Part shown: positions 18,074-26,870 of the stretch, in pieces | Position numbering within the stretch: the first letter of the stretch is position 1 | Layout of the letters: the number at the start of each line of letters is the position of its first letter | NCBI RefSeq assembly: GCF_001757355.1 | Contig: NZ_MINO01000006.1 | Location: forward strand, 62,001-126,000 | DNA length: 64,000 nucleotides | Direction of reading: 5' to 3' | Origin: Sphingobium phenoxybenzoativorans | GTDB lineage: Bacteria; Pseudomonadota; Alphaproteobacteria; Sphingomonadales; Sphingomonadaceae | Translations under genes and position numbers: made by a program | Notes under the pieces: generated by a model | Database searches by the model: none | Told to the model about the DNA's origin: nothing | What the model saw: only the letters and a program-made list of their open reading frames with translations

Positions 18074-20059
18074 TTATTCCATCTCCAGAATGATGGCGTC
18101 CACGGGCAGGCTGTCACCCTGCTTGGCGGAAACGGATTTCACCACACCCGCCTTCTGCGCGCGCAGGATGTTTTCCATCTTCATCGCCTCGATCACCGCG
18201 AGCGGCTGACCAGCCTCAACCTTCTCGCCTTCGCCGACATGCAGCTTCACCAGCAGGCCCGGCATCGGACAGATCAGGAAGCGCGAAAGGTCCGGCGGAA
18301 TCTTCTCGATCATGTGCGCGGCGAATGGGGCGATATGGGCCGGCAGCACGCGCAGCACATGACTCGCGCCATGCGCCGTCAGTCGGAATCCGCTGCGGAC
18401 CGGAGCGATCTTGACCGCCAGCTTAACACCATCAAACTCCGCTTCGACCAGCCTGTCGCCCGGCGTATATTCCAGGCTCATGTCCATCACTTCGCCATCG
18501 ACGACCACTTCATCGACGTCGAAGCCGACCTGATGCACAGCGCCGCCAATCTTCACTTCCCACATGCTGGGCGGGCGAAGGCGCTTGCCGAGCTGGCCAT
18601 CGATGCGGCGCGCACGGTCAGCATAGGCGGTGGCGGCGAATGCGCCGACAGCGGCAAGCTTCCTGAGCAATTCCGGTGACGCGGGCGCGCCCTCGAACCC
18701 TTCGGGATATTCCTCGGCTATGAAGCCGGTGGTGATGTTGCCGCTGCGGAACCGCTCATGCTGCATGATGGCGGACAGGAAATCGATATTGTGACCGGGA
18801 CCGTCGATTTCGAACTTGTCGAGCGCGTCGATCTGCTTGTCGATCGCCTCCAGCCGGGTCGGCGCATAGGTGATCAGCTTGGCGATCATCGGGTCATAGA
18901 ACATGCTGACCTCGCCGCCTTCAGCAACGCCGTCATCTACGCGCACGCCGTCGCCTTCCTCTGGCGGGCTGTAGCGCGACAGACGGCCCGTGGAGGGCAG
19001 GAAGCCGCGATAGGGGTCCTCGGCATAGACGCGGTTCTCAACCGACCAGCCGTTGATCTTCACATCCGCCTGCGTGAACGCCAGCTTCTCGCCATTGGCG
19101 ACGCGGATCATCTGCTCGACCAGATCGACGCCGGTGATCTGCTCGGTGACGGGATGCTCAACCTGCAGGCGGGTATTCATTTCCAGGAAGTAGAAACCGT
19201 CGCCGGTCTTGTCCTCGCCCGACACGATCAGCTCGACCGTGCCTGCGCTGAAATAGCCGACGGCGCGGGCCAGCGCGACGCACTGCTCGCCCATCTTCTT
19301 GCGCATTTCCGGGCTGACGAAGGGCGACGGCGCTTCCTCGACCACCTTCTGATGGCGGCGCTGGATCGAGCATTCCCGCTCGTTGAGGTAGACGATATTG
19401 CCATGCTGATCGCCCAGCACCTGGATCTCGATATGGCGCGGGCTTTCGATGAATTTCTCGATGAACACGCGGTCGTCGCCGAAGCTGTTGAGGCCCTCGC
19501 GCTTCGTCGCCTCAAAACCTTCACGGACATCCTGCTCGCTATAGGCAAGGCGCATACCCTTGCCGCCGCCGCCAGCCGACGCCTTCATCATCACCGGATA
19601 GCCGATCTCGTTGGAGATTTTCACGGCATGCTCGGTATCGTCGATCACGCCGACGAAGCCGGGGACGACATTGACGCCCGCTTCCATCGCGAGCTTCTTG
19701 GATTCGATCTTGTCGCCCATCGCGGCGATCGCATTGGCGGGCGGACCGACGAAGATGATGCCTTCAGCATCCAGCGCGTTGCGGAAGCTTTCCCGCTCCG
19801 ACAGGAAACCGTAGCCGGGATGAACCGCGTCAGCGCCAGTCTGCTTGCATGCTTCGATGATCTTGTCGGCAATCAGGTATGACTGGGCGGCTGGCGACGG
19901 GCCGATATGCACGGCTTCGTCGGCCATCAGCACATGCGGCGCGCGGGAGTCAGCGTCGGAATAGACCGCGACGGTCTTGATGCCCATCTTCTTGGCGGTG
20001 CGCATGACCCGGCATGCGATCTCGCCACGGTTCGCGATCAGGATTTTCGTGATTGCCAT
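18074..20059 (-). CDS. pccA: Propionyl-CoA carboxylase, biotin-containing alpha subunit
   Basis: 661 residues. The N-terminal biotin carboxylase domain (1-450) starts MAITKILIANRGEIACRVMR. It carries the ATP-grasp glycine loop MKASAGGGGKGMR and the catalytic stretch EMNTRLQVEHPVTE. A linking domain follows, then the C-terminal biotinyl domain with the biotinylated Lys627 in AMKMENIL. With pccB it carboxylates propionyl-CoA to methylmalonyl-CoA. The linkage to mcm, mce and pccB argues for propionyl-CoA rather than 3-methylcrotonyl-CoA as substrate. The ATG directly follows the TAA of the small membrane ORF, so translation may be coupled. Confidence 0.96.
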   Translation of the reverse strand: MAITKILIANRGEIACRVMRTAKKMGIKTVAVYSDADSRAPHVLMADEAVHIGPSPAAQSYLIADKIIEACKQTGADAVHPGYGFLSERESFRNALDAEGIIFVGPPANAIAAMGDKIESKKLAMEAGVNVVPGFVGVIDDTEHAVKISNEIGYPVMMKASAGGGGKGMRLAYSEQDVREGFEATKREGLNSFGDDRVFIEKFIESPRHIEIQVLGDQHGNIVYLNERECSIQRRHQKVVEEAPSPFVSPEMRKKMGEQCVALARAVGYFSAGTVELIVSGEDKTGDGFYFLEMNTRLQVEHPVTEQITGVDLVEQMIRVANGEKLAFTQADVKINGWSVENRVYAEDPYRGFLPSTGRLSRYSPPEEGDGVRVDDGVAEGGEVSMFYDPMIAKLITYAPTRLEAIDKQIDALDKFEIDGPGHNIDFLSAIMQHERFRSGNITTGFIAEEYPEGFEGAPASPELLRKLAAVGAFAATAYADRARRIDGQLGKRLRPPSMWEVKIGGAVHQVGFDVDEVVVDGEVMDMSLEYTPGDRLVEAEFDGVKLAVKIAPVRSGFRLTAHGASHVLRVLPAHIAPFAAHMIEKIPPDLSRFLICPMPGLLVKLHVGEGEKVEAGQPLAVIEAMKMENILRAQKAGVVKSVSAKQGDSLPVDAIILEME

Positions 20060-20596
20060 TTAAGTTTTGCTCTCTCGCTTAAATACAAACCATGTGGAAA
20101 TGAGAAGTGTAGCCGACACAATCGCGTTGATCGTCGGGAGGGCCAGCATGAAGAAGTTGACGCCGTTGACGTCACATTCGTAAGGGCCAGGCGTTTCTGC
20201 ATAAATGCATTTGGGGTCGTCCATCGAACGCATCTGGCCGCCGAACCCAATCGAAAAATAGAGCATGCCAAAGAAGGCAAACCAAATTACCAGCGTAAGA
20301 AACGCGCTCATTCTAAGCGTCCGAGTTTCACCGTCTGGTTTGCGCAGGAGCGCAATGCAGGCGACTGGAACGGCGACTATGGCGGTCGCAACTACAGAGC
20401 CCAGTACCCAGTATCCTCCCCAAGTGCGCGAATTGCGGAAAATGGGCTCCATCTCATTCAAGCGCCAGTTCAAAGGATCAAACGCGCGCTCGGCAAATAC
20501 GCCAATGGCTGGACCGCCATTGGCTAAAGCCCAGACCAGCAGCAAAAAGGCCAAAACCCATCTGGCATTTACAGCGACGGACGGCTGATAGCTCAT
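20060..20596 (-). CDS. Hypothetical four-helix membrane protein inserted between bioB and pccA
   Basis: 178 residues with four hydrophobic segments (around 13-31, 61-83, 97-118 and 147-168). Between the third and fourth is a loop with two cysteines (PKCIYAETPGPYECDV) that may form an extracytoplasmic disulfide. I recognise no family. The base composition is visibly less GC-rich than the neighbours, with codons such as AAA, TTT and ATA more common, which suggests recent acquisition. Its TAA is immediately followed by the ATG of pccA. An inverted repeat lies on its upstream side, between it and bioB. No link to propionyl-CoA metabolism can be argued from the protein itself. Confidence 0.72.
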   Translation of the reverse strand: MSYQPSVAVNARWVLAFLLLVWALANGGPAIGVFAERAFDPLNWRLNEMEPIFRNSRTWGGYWVLGSVVATAIVAVPVACIALLRKPDGETRTLRMSAFLTLVIWFAFFGMLYFSIGFGGQMRSMDDPKCIYAETPGPYECDVNGVNFFMLALPTINAIVSATLLISTWFVFKRESKT

Positions 20597-20622
20597 TTTG
20601 CTGCCAGAACTTCACTCACACC

Positions 20623-20710
20623 CGTCATGCCGGACTTGATCCGGCATCCCGCCTTCTTCTCGCGCGAGAGCAGAGAAGAAGCGGGACCCCGGCTCAAGGC
20701 CGGGGTGACG
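20623..20710. repeat. Intergenic inverted repeat, GTCATGCCGG/CCGGGGTGACG family
   Basis: Outer arms CGTCATGCCGGACTTGATCC and CCGGCTCAAGGCCGGGGTGA plus inner arms CTTCTTCTC and GAGAAGAAG can form one long imperfect hairpin. It lies between bioB and the small membrane ORF on the minus strand and differs in sequence from the CCGTTCGGG family. Confidence 0.72.
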
Positions 20711-20726
20711 AGGGTGGGCGCGTATG

Positions 20727-21728
20727 TCACTCGGCCGCCTCCAGATGCGCCTTCACTTCCGCCTGCATCGGCACGACGCCCAGCTTGGCGAACAGCGCCG
20801 CGTCGGCATTGTCGCCCGCATTGGGGGTCGTCAGCAGCTTGTCGCCGGTGAAGATGCTGTTCGCGCCGGCCATGAAGCAGAGCGCCTGACAGGCTTCCGA
20901 CATGCTCTCGCGGCCTGCCGACAGGCGGACCATGCTTTCCGGCATCACGACACGCGCAACGGCGACCGTGCGGACAAACTCGATCTCGTCGATCTTGGCC
21001 AGCGGCGTGTCGGCCAGCATATTGCCCAGCACCGTGCCCTTCACGGGGACGAGCGCATTGATCGGCACGCTGTCGGGATGTCTGGGCAGGGTCGCGAGCG
21101 CATGGAGGAAGCCAACCCGGTCCTCGCGGGTCTCGCCCATGCCGACAATGCCGCCAGAACAGACATTGATGCCCGAATTGCGGACATTCTCCAGCGTTTC
21201 CAGCCGGTCGTCGAACGTCCGGGTGGTGATCACCTTCTCATAATGTTCGGGCGAGGTGTCGATATTATGGTTGTAATAGTCCAACCCCGCATCGGCGAGC
21301 GTCTTGGCCTGCCCCTCGGTCAACATGCCGAGCGTCATGCAGGTTTCCATGCCCATCTGGCGCACGCCCTTCACCATCGAGACGATGGCGGGCATGTCGC
21401 GATCCTTGGGGTTGCGCCAGGCCGCGCCCATGCAGAAGCGTGAGCTGCCCGCGTCCTTCGCCTGCGCCGCCGCTTGCATGACCGCTTGCACGCTCATCAG
21501 CTTTTCGGCCTTCAGCCCCGATTCAGCGGACGCGGACTGGTTGCAATAGCCGCAATCCTCCGGGCAGCCGCCGGTCTTGATCGACAGCAGCGTGGAAAGC
21601 TGAACCTCATTGCGCGGATGGTTCGCACGGTGAACGGTCTGCGCCTCAAACATCAGGTCGTTGAAGGGCAGGTCGAACAGCGCGGCGATCTCCTCACGCG
21701 TCCAGTCGGTACGAACTTCTACGGTCAT
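20727..21728 (-). CDS. bioB: Biotin synthase
   Basis: 333 residues from ATG 21728, which overlaps the mcm stop by one base (TAATG); a 23-codon extension reading into mcm is disregarded. A radical SAM enzyme that inserts sulfur into dethiobiotin. The [4Fe-4S]-binding C55-x3-C59-x2-C62 motif is in [13 protein letters not shown]. Typical BioB segments follow: [35 protein letters not shown] and NALVPVKGT. Its place inside the propionyl-CoA operon makes sense because PccA needs covalently bound biotin. The other biotin synthesis genes are not in the window. Confidence 0.96.
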   Translation of the reverse strand: MTVEVRTDWTREEIAALFDLPFNDLMFEAQTVHRANHPRNEVQLSTLLSIKTGGCPEDCGYCNQSASAESGLKAEKLMSVQAVMQAAAQAKDAGSSRFCMGAAWRNPKDRDMPAIVSMVKGVRQMGMETCMTLGMLTEGQAKTLADAGLDYYNHNIDTSPEHYEKVITTRTFDDRLETLENVRNSGINVCSGGIVGMGETREDRVGFLHALATLPRHPDSVPINALVPVKGTVLGNMLADTPLAKIDEIEFVRTVAVARVVMPESMVRLSAGRESMSEACQALCFMAGANSIFTGDKLLTTPNAGDNADAALFAKLGVVPMQAEVKAHLEAAE

Positions 21729-23881
21729 TACGCAGCTTCCTCCAGCCCCGCGGGGGGCATGTTGTGGCCGAGGAGGCGCAGCACGTCTGCGGCGCATTCC
21801 ACGACGTTGGAGCCAGGGCCATAAATCCCCTGAACGCCTGCGTCACGCAGATAGTCATAATCCTGGGGCGGGATAACACCGCCTGCAATGACCTTAATGT
21901 CGTTGCGGCCCTGTTCGCGCAGCTTCTGGATCAGCTCCGGGATCAGCGTCTTGTGACCCGCCGCCAGGCTGGACGCGCCGACCACATCGACCTCGCTCTC
22001 CAGCGCAAGAACGACCGTCTCGTCGGGCGTCTGGAACAAAGGCCCGGACACAACATCGAACCCCATGTCGCCAAAGGCAGAAGCGATGATATTCGCGCCG
22101 CGGTCATGCCCGTCCTGGCCCATTTTAGCGACAAGAAGCTTGGGTTTGCGGCCCATCCGGCGCTCAACCGCCTTCACGCCGTCCAGCACCTGCTGCCAGC
22201 GGCTGTCGCCTTCATAGGGCTTGGCATAGACGCCCTTCACCGGCGTCGGCTGCGTCCCATAGCGGTCGAAGCTCTCCTCCATGGCGGAAGAAATCTCGCC
22301 CAGCGTCGCGCGGGCGCGGGCGCATTCGACGGCCAGGGCGAGCAGATTATTCTCCAGGCTGGCTGGCGCAGCCGCCCCTTCTCGCAGCGCTTGCAAAGCA
22401 GCTTCGCATTTTGCGCTGTCACGCTCCGCCTTCACCTTGTTGATGCGGGCGATCTGGCCTTCGCGCACCTTGGCGTTGTCGACTTCCAGCGTTTCGAGAA
22501 GGTCCTCATTGGCGAGGCGATATTTGTTTACGCCCACGATCACGTCGTCGCCGCGGTCGACCCGCGCCTGACGCGCGGCGGCGGCGGTTTCGATCATCGC
22601 CTTGGGCCAGCCGGCCGCAACGGCCTTCGCCATGCCGCCTTCGGCCTCGACGCGCTCGATGATTTCCCACGCCTCGTCCACGAGCTGCTGGGTCAGGGCC
22701 TCGACATAATAGCTGCCGCCCAGGGGATCGACGACATTGCACATGCCGGTCTCCTCCTGGATGACGATTTGCGTATTGCGGGCGATGCGTGCGGAGAAAT
22801 CCGTCGGCAGCGCAATCGCCTCGTCCAGCGCATTGGTGTGGAGCGACTGGGTGCCGCCCAGCATTGCCGCCATCGCCTCTATCGTCGTACGCATGACGTT
22901 ATTGTACGGGTCCTGCTCTGTCAGCGACACGCCGCTGGTCTGACAGTGGGTGCGCAGCATCTTGGACCGTTCGTCCTTCGCACCCATCTTCGTCATGACC
23001 CGGTGCCACAGCACGCGCGCGGCGCGCAGCTTGGCGATCTCCATGAAGAAGTTCATGCCGATGGCGAAGAAGAAGCTCAGGCGCCCGGCGAACTTGTCGA
23101 TGTCCAAGCCCGACGCCACGCCATAACGCACATATTCCGCGCCGTCGGCGATGGTGAAGGCCAGCTCCTGCACCTGCGTCGCCCCGGCCTCCTGCATATG
23201 GTAGCCGGAGATCGAGATGCTGTTGAACTTGGGCATCTCGCGCGAGGTGTAGCCGAAGATGTCGGAGATGATCCGCATCGAGGGTTCGGGCGGATAGATA
23301 TAGGTGTTGCGGACCATGAACTCCTTGAGGATGTCGTTCTGGACCGTCCCGTCGAGCAGCTTGCGATCGACGCCCTGCTCCTCACCCGCGACAATGAAGA
23401 AGGCGAGGATCGGGATCACCGCGCCATTCATGGTCATCGACACCGACATCTTGTCGAGCGGGATGCCGTCGAACAGGATCTTCATGTCCTCAAGCGTGTC
23501 GATCGCCACGCCGGCCTTGCCGACATCGCCCGTGACGCGGGGATGATCGCTGTCATAGCCGCGATGGGTAGCAAGGTCGAAAGCGACCGACAGGCCCTTC
23601 TGACCCGCCGCGAGATTGCGGCGGTAAAAGGCGTTGGATTCCTCGGCCGTCGAGAATCCCGCATATTGCCGGATCGTCCAGGGGCGGCCCGCATACATGG
23701 ATGCGCGCACGCCGCGCGTGAACGGCGCAAAACCGGGGAGGCCCGGATCGACGGTGACATCCTCGGCGGTGTAGAGCGGCTTGACGGTAATCCCTTCCGG
23801 GGTTTCCCAGTTCAGGTCCTTGCCCTTCACTTCCTTCGAAGCTGCGGCCGACCATTGGTCGAGGGTTGGCTTGTCCGTCAT
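21728..23881 (-). CDS. mcm: Methylmalonyl-CoA mutase
   Basis: 717 residues from ATG 23881; the frame is open further upstream but those codons read into the preceding gene. It converts (R)-methylmalonyl-CoA to succinyl-CoA using adenosylcobalamin. The N-terminal half is the TIM-barrel substrate domain ([20 protein letters not shown] is its signature). The C-terminal B12-binding domain has the DxHxxG motif D590-G-H592-D-R-G, with His592 as cobalt ligand. It is a single-chain homodimer-type mutase. It is closely coupled to the upstream crotonase (one base between stop and ATG) and overlaps bioB. The G-protein chaperone MeaB is not in the window. Confidence 0.97.
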   Translation of the reverse strand: MTDKPTLDQWSAAASKEVKGKDLNWETPEGITVKPLYTAEDVTVDPGLPGFAPFTRGVRASMYAGRPWTIRQYAGFSTAEESNAFYRRNLAAGQKGLSVAFDLATHRGYDSDHPRVTGDVGKAGVAIDTLEDMKILFDGIPLDKMSVSMTMNGAVIPILAFFIVAGEEQGVDRKLLDGTVQNDILKEFMVRNTYIYPPEPSMRIISDIFGYTSREMPKFNSISISGYHMQEAGATQVQELAFTIADGAEYVRYGVASGLDIDKFAGRLSFFFAIGMNFFMEIAKLRAARVLWHRVMTKMGAKDERSKMLRTHCQTSGVSLTEQDPYNNVMRTTIEAMAAMLGGTQSLHTNALDEAIALPTDFSARIARNTQIVIQEETGMCNVVDPLGGSYYVEALTQQLVDEAWEIIERVEAEGGMAKAVAAGWPKAMIETAAAARQARVDRGDDVIVGVNKYRLANEDLLETLEVDNAKVREGQIARINKVKAERDSAKCEAALQALREGAAAPASLENNLLALAVECARARATLGEISSAMEESFDRYGTQPTPVKGVYAKPYEGDSRWQQVLDGVKAVERRMGRKPKLLVAKMGQDGHDRGANIIASAFGDMGFDVVSGPLFQTPDETVVLALESEVDVVGASSLAAGHKTLIPELIQKLREQGRNDIKVIAGGVIPPQDYDYLRDAGVQGIYGPGSNVVECAADVLRLLGHNMPPAGLEEAA

Positions 23882-23882
23882 G

Positions 23883-24659
23883 TCACTTACCCTTGAAAAC
23901 CGGCTTGCGCTTCTCGCCGAAGGCGGTGATCGCCTCCCGCGCATCCTCGGTGCGGCCTGCGGCGCGCTGATCGTCGCGTTCGGAATCGAGAACGGCGTCT
24001 AGCGATGAATCCAGCGCGGAATTGATCGCCTTGCGTATCATGCCCAGCGCCACCACAGGTCCGGCCGCAAGCTTCTTCGCCAATGCCAGCGCCGCGTCAT
24101 GCAGCGCCTCGTCATCGACAACCTTGTGGATCAGCCCCCAGTCAGCGGCTTTTTCCGCTGGGATTTTCTCCCCCAGCAACGCCATCTCCATGGCGCGCGA
24201 ACGCCCCACGGCCTTCGCCAGCATCCATGTCGCCCCGGCATCAGGAACCAGACCGATATTGGCGAACGCCAGCAGGAAATAAGCGGAATGCGCCGCCACC
24301 GTCAGGTCGGCCGCCAGCGCGAGGGAACAGCCGGCCCCGGCGGCGGCGCCCTGCACTGCGCTCACCACCGGGACCGGGATCGCCGCAAATTTGCGGACGA
24401 GAGGATTATAATGTTCTTCCAGAAGCTGGCCCAGGTCATCGGGCAGACCACCAGTGGAGACGAGATCGGCGCCGGACGAAAAGGCGCGCCCCTCCCCCTT
24501 CAACAGCACGCAGCGCGCGCCATCGGCAACAGCGCGATCGAGCGCCGCGCCGATATCGCCCAGAAGGGCCGTGCTGAGCGCGTTGAGCCGGTCAGGCCGG
24601 TTCAGCGTCAGAATCGCGACGCCCTCATCCAGCGTGTAGAGGAGATGCTGCTCGCTCAA
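23883..24659 (-). CDS. Enoyl-CoA hydratase/isomerase (crotonase) family protein, PaaG-like
   Basis: 258 residues from a TTG start (24659) that overlaps the stop of the epimerase gene (TTGA). The crotonase fold is clear: oxyanion-hole segments [11 protein letters not shown] and [17 protein letters not shown], then [21 protein letters not shown]. The first catalytic Glu of true hydratases is Ala/Gly here, while Asp in VPDAG is the residue used by PaaG-type isomerases, so isomerase chemistry is more likely than simple hydration. It lies inside the methylmalonyl-CoA operon, where it is not required for the known pathway; its substrate is unknown. Confidence 0.9.
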   Translation of the reverse strand: MSEQHLLYTLDEGVAILTLNRPDRLNALSTALLGDIGAALDRAVADGARCVLLKGEGRAFSSGADLVSTGGLPDDLGQLLEEHYNPLVRKFAAIPVPVVSAVQGAAAGAGCSLALAADLTVAAHSAYFLLAFANIGLVPDAGATWMLAKAVGRSRAMEMALLGEKIPAEKAADWGLIHKVVDDEALHDAALALAKKLAAGPVVALGMIRKAINSALDSSLDAVLDSERDDQRAAGRTEDAREAITAFGEKRKPVFKGK

Positions 24660-25096
24660 TGCGCGCCCTCCTTTGGCGTTTCCATGACCTCGGTGAGGAC
24701 GCCGTTCATGTCCTTGGGGTGGACGAAGAAGATCAGCGTCCCATGCGCGCCGATGCGCGGCTCGCCCAGAACACGCGCGCCCTTGCCCTCAAACCATGCC
24801 TTCGCCTCATGGATGTCGGGGACTTCATAGCACATATGATGTTGGCCACCGGCGGGGTTCTTGGCGATAAAAGCCGTGATCGGCGAGCTTTCGTCGAACG
24901 GTTCGATAAGCTCGATCTGTGTTCCCGCCGTCCCGTTCTCGCCCGGCGTATCCACGAAGCACACCTTCACGCCCTGCGCTGGCAGGTCGAAAGGCGCGTG
25001 AATCTTCGTCGCGCCCATCACGTCGCGATAATAGGCGATGCTCTTTTCGAGCGAGGGCGTGGCGACGCCGATATGATTGAGACGGCCGAGTTTCAT
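24656..25096 (-). CDS. mce: Methylmalonyl-CoA epimerase
   Basis: 146 residues from ATG 25096 (MKLGRLNHIGVATPS); the open upstream extension is repeat-derived. It interconverts (S)- and (R)-methylmalonyl-CoA between the carboxylase and mutase steps. It has the vicinal-oxygen-chelate fold: metal ligands in NHIGVA, IELIEP and QHHMCYEV, and the catalytic region around KGARVLGEPRIGAHG. Length is normal for the family. It sits between pccB (an inverted repeat intervening) and the crotonase gene, whose start overlaps its stop. Confidence 0.95.
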   Translation of the reverse strand: MKLGRLNHIGVATPSLEKSIAYYRDVMGATKIHAPFDLPAQGVKVCFVDTPGENGTAGTQIELIEPFDESSPITAFIAKNPAGGQHHMCYEVPDIHEAKAWFEGKGARVLGEPRIGAHGTLIFFVHPKDMNGVLTEVMETPKEGAH

Positions 25097-25104
25097 TCTA
25101 GTCA

Positions 25105-25213
25105 CCCCTTCCGCTTGCGGGAGGGACGGGGGAGGGCCTGTCCAATCCAGCGGCGAAATCAATCAATCGAGAGGAACATGCCCTCCCCTAACCCCTCCCG
25201 CATGCGGGAGGGG
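25105..25213. repeat. Intergenic inverted repeat, CCCCTCCCGC/GCGGGAGGGG family
   Basis: Contains a 22-base perfect palindrome at 25192-25213 (core CCCGCATGCGGG). A related left copy at 25105-25125 (CCCCTTCCGCTTGCGGGAGG) lies on the other side of about 66 bases. It occupies the pccB-mce gap within the operon. Confidence 0.75.
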
Positions 25214-25219
25214 AACAAG

Positions 25220-26752
25220 TCACAGCGGAATATTATCGTGCTTCTTCCAGGGATTCTCCAGGCTCTTATTCTTGAGCTTGCGCAGGCCCAGCGCGATCCG
25301 CTTGCGCGTCGAATGCGGCTGGATCACTTCATCGATAAAGCCTTTGCTTGCCGCAACGAACGGGTTAGCGAAGCGCGCCTCATATTCGGCGGTGCGCTCG
25401 GCGATTTCCTCCGGCGTCTTGCCGCGGAAGATGATTTCGACAGCGCCTTTCGCGCCCATCACGGCGATTTCGGCGGTCGGCCAGGCATAGTTGAGGTCGC
25501 CGCGCAGATGCTTGGACGACATGACGTCATAGGCGCCGCCATAGGCCTTCCGCGTGATGACGGTGATCTTCGGTACGGTCGCCTCGGCATAGGCGAACAG
25601 CAACTTCGCGCCATGCTTGATGATGCCGTTATGCTCCTGCCCCACGCCCGGCAGGAAGCCCGGCACATCGACAAAGGTGATGATCGGAATATCGAACGCA
25701 TCGCAGAAGCGCACGAAGCGCCCCGCCTTCTTCGACGAACCGATATCAAGGCAACCCGCCAGCACCATCGGCTGGTTGGCGACGATACCGATCGTCTTAC
25801 CCTCGATCCGTCCGAAGCCGCAGATGATATTGCCTGCATGGGCCGGCTGCACCTCAAAGAAATCGCCTTCGTCGACGACCTTGCGGATCAGCTCATGCAT
25901 ATCATAGGGCTGGTTGGCGTTGGCCGGGACCAGCGTGTCGAGGCTTTCCTCGATCCGGTCCCATGCATCGGCGGTCGGACGCTCCGGCACCGGCTCCCGG
26001 TTCGATCCAGGCAGGAAGTCGATGAAATCGCGGGTCGCCAGCAGCGCCTCGATATCATTTTCGAACGCCACGTCGGCGACGCCAGACTTGGTGGTGTGCG
26101 TCACCGCGCCGCCCAGTTCCTCCTGGGTCACGATCTCATTGGTCACGGTCTTTACGACGTCGGGACCCGTGACGAACATGTAGCTGCTGTCCTTCACCAT
26201 GAAGATGAAGTCGGTCATCGCCGGCGAATAGACCGCGCCGCCCGCGCACGGCCCCATGATGACGCTGATCTGCGGGATAACGCCACTGGCGTTCACATTG
26301 CGCTGGAACACCTCGGCATAACCAGCGAGCGAAGCGACCCCCTCCTGGATGCGCGCGCCGCCGGAATCGTTGAGGCCGATCACCGGCGCGCCGACCTTCA
26401 TGGCCATGTCCATGATCTTGCAGATCTTCTGCGCATGCCGTTCGGACAGCGAGCCGCCGAACACGGTGAAATCCTGGCTGAACACGAAAACCAGACGTCC
26501 GTTGACCGTCCCCGATCCGGTGACAACACCGTCGCCGGGGATATGCTGCTCGTCCATGCCGAAATCGGTGCAGTTATGCTCGACATACATGTCGAGTTCT
26601 TCGAAGCTGCCTTCATCCAGCAGCACGTCCAGCCGTTCGCGCGCTGTCAACCGGCCCTTGGAATGATGGGCGGCGATGCGCCTTTCGCCACCGCCAAGGC
26701 GGGCCGCCTCCCGTTTCGCTTCCAATTGTTCGACGACAGCGAGCTTCGACAT
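25220..26752 (-). CDS. pccB: Propionyl-CoA carboxylase beta subunit (carboxyltransferase)
   Basis: 510 residues from ATG 26752 ([20 protein letters not shown]); the longer frame to 26845 runs into the operator region. It transfers CO2 from carboxybiotin to propionyl-CoA. The two crotonase-like halves are visible, with [20 protein letters not shown] and [13 protein letters not shown] in the N-terminal half, and [20 protein letters not shown] and [16 protein letters not shown] in the C-terminal half. It is first in the methylmalonyl-CoA operon and divergent from pccR, which very likely controls it. Confidence 0.97.
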   Translation of the reverse strand: MSKLAVVEQLEAKREAARLGGGERRIAAHHSKGRLTARERLDVLLDEGSFEELDMYVEHNCTDFGMDEQHIPGDGVVTGSGTVNGRLVFVFSQDFTVFGGSLSERHAQKICKIMDMAMKVGAPVIGLNDSGGARIQEGVASLAGYAEVFQRNVNASGVIPQISVIMGPCAGGAVYSPAMTDFIFMVKDSSYMFVTGPDVVKTVTNEIVTQEELGGAVTHTTKSGVADVAFENDIEALLATRDFIDFLPGSNREPVPERPTADAWDRIEESLDTLVPANANQPYDMHELIRKVVDEGDFFEVQPAHAGNIICGFGRIEGKTIGIVANQPMVLAGCLDIGSSKKAGRFVRFCDAFDIPIITFVDVPGFLPGVGQEHNGIIKHGAKLLFAYAEATVPKITVITRKAYGGAYDVMSSKHLRGDLNYAWPTAEIAVMGAKGAVEIIFRGKTPEEIAERTAEYEARFANPFVAASKGFIDEVIQPHSTRKRIALGLRKLKNKSLENPWKKHDNIPL

Positions 26753-26814
26753 GCGCATCCTCTCTTGCAACCGCCACGCGGCAAGCCGCTCCTTTTCCAC
26801 GGCTTCATCCGCAG

Positions 26815-26870
26815 CGCAAATGTGAATTTGCGGAATTGCAAACATCCGTTTTGCAAACTATTGCGGAAAA
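26815..26870. promoter_or_regulatory. Putative PccR operator: cluster of TTTGC half-sites
   Basis: The pccB-pccR intergenic region holds a perfect 7-bp inverted repeat with a 4-base spacer (CGCAAAT-GTGA-ATTTGCG, 26815-26832). It is followed by ATTGCAAA (26835-26842), TTTGCAAA (26850-26857) and ATTGCGGA (26860-26867), the last ending three bases before the pccR ATG. From the literature, Rhodobacter PccR acts at paired TTTGCAAA motifs before pccB; here the motif is present but the spacing differs. Position suggests control of both genes. Confidence 0.7.

Noticed and set aside
21764..23896. 710-codon open frame on the plus strand opposite mcm
   Set aside because: It mirrors the high-GC third-position pattern of mcm; the translated sequence is Arg/His/Asp-rich with no domain. 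The mutase frame has all family motifs.
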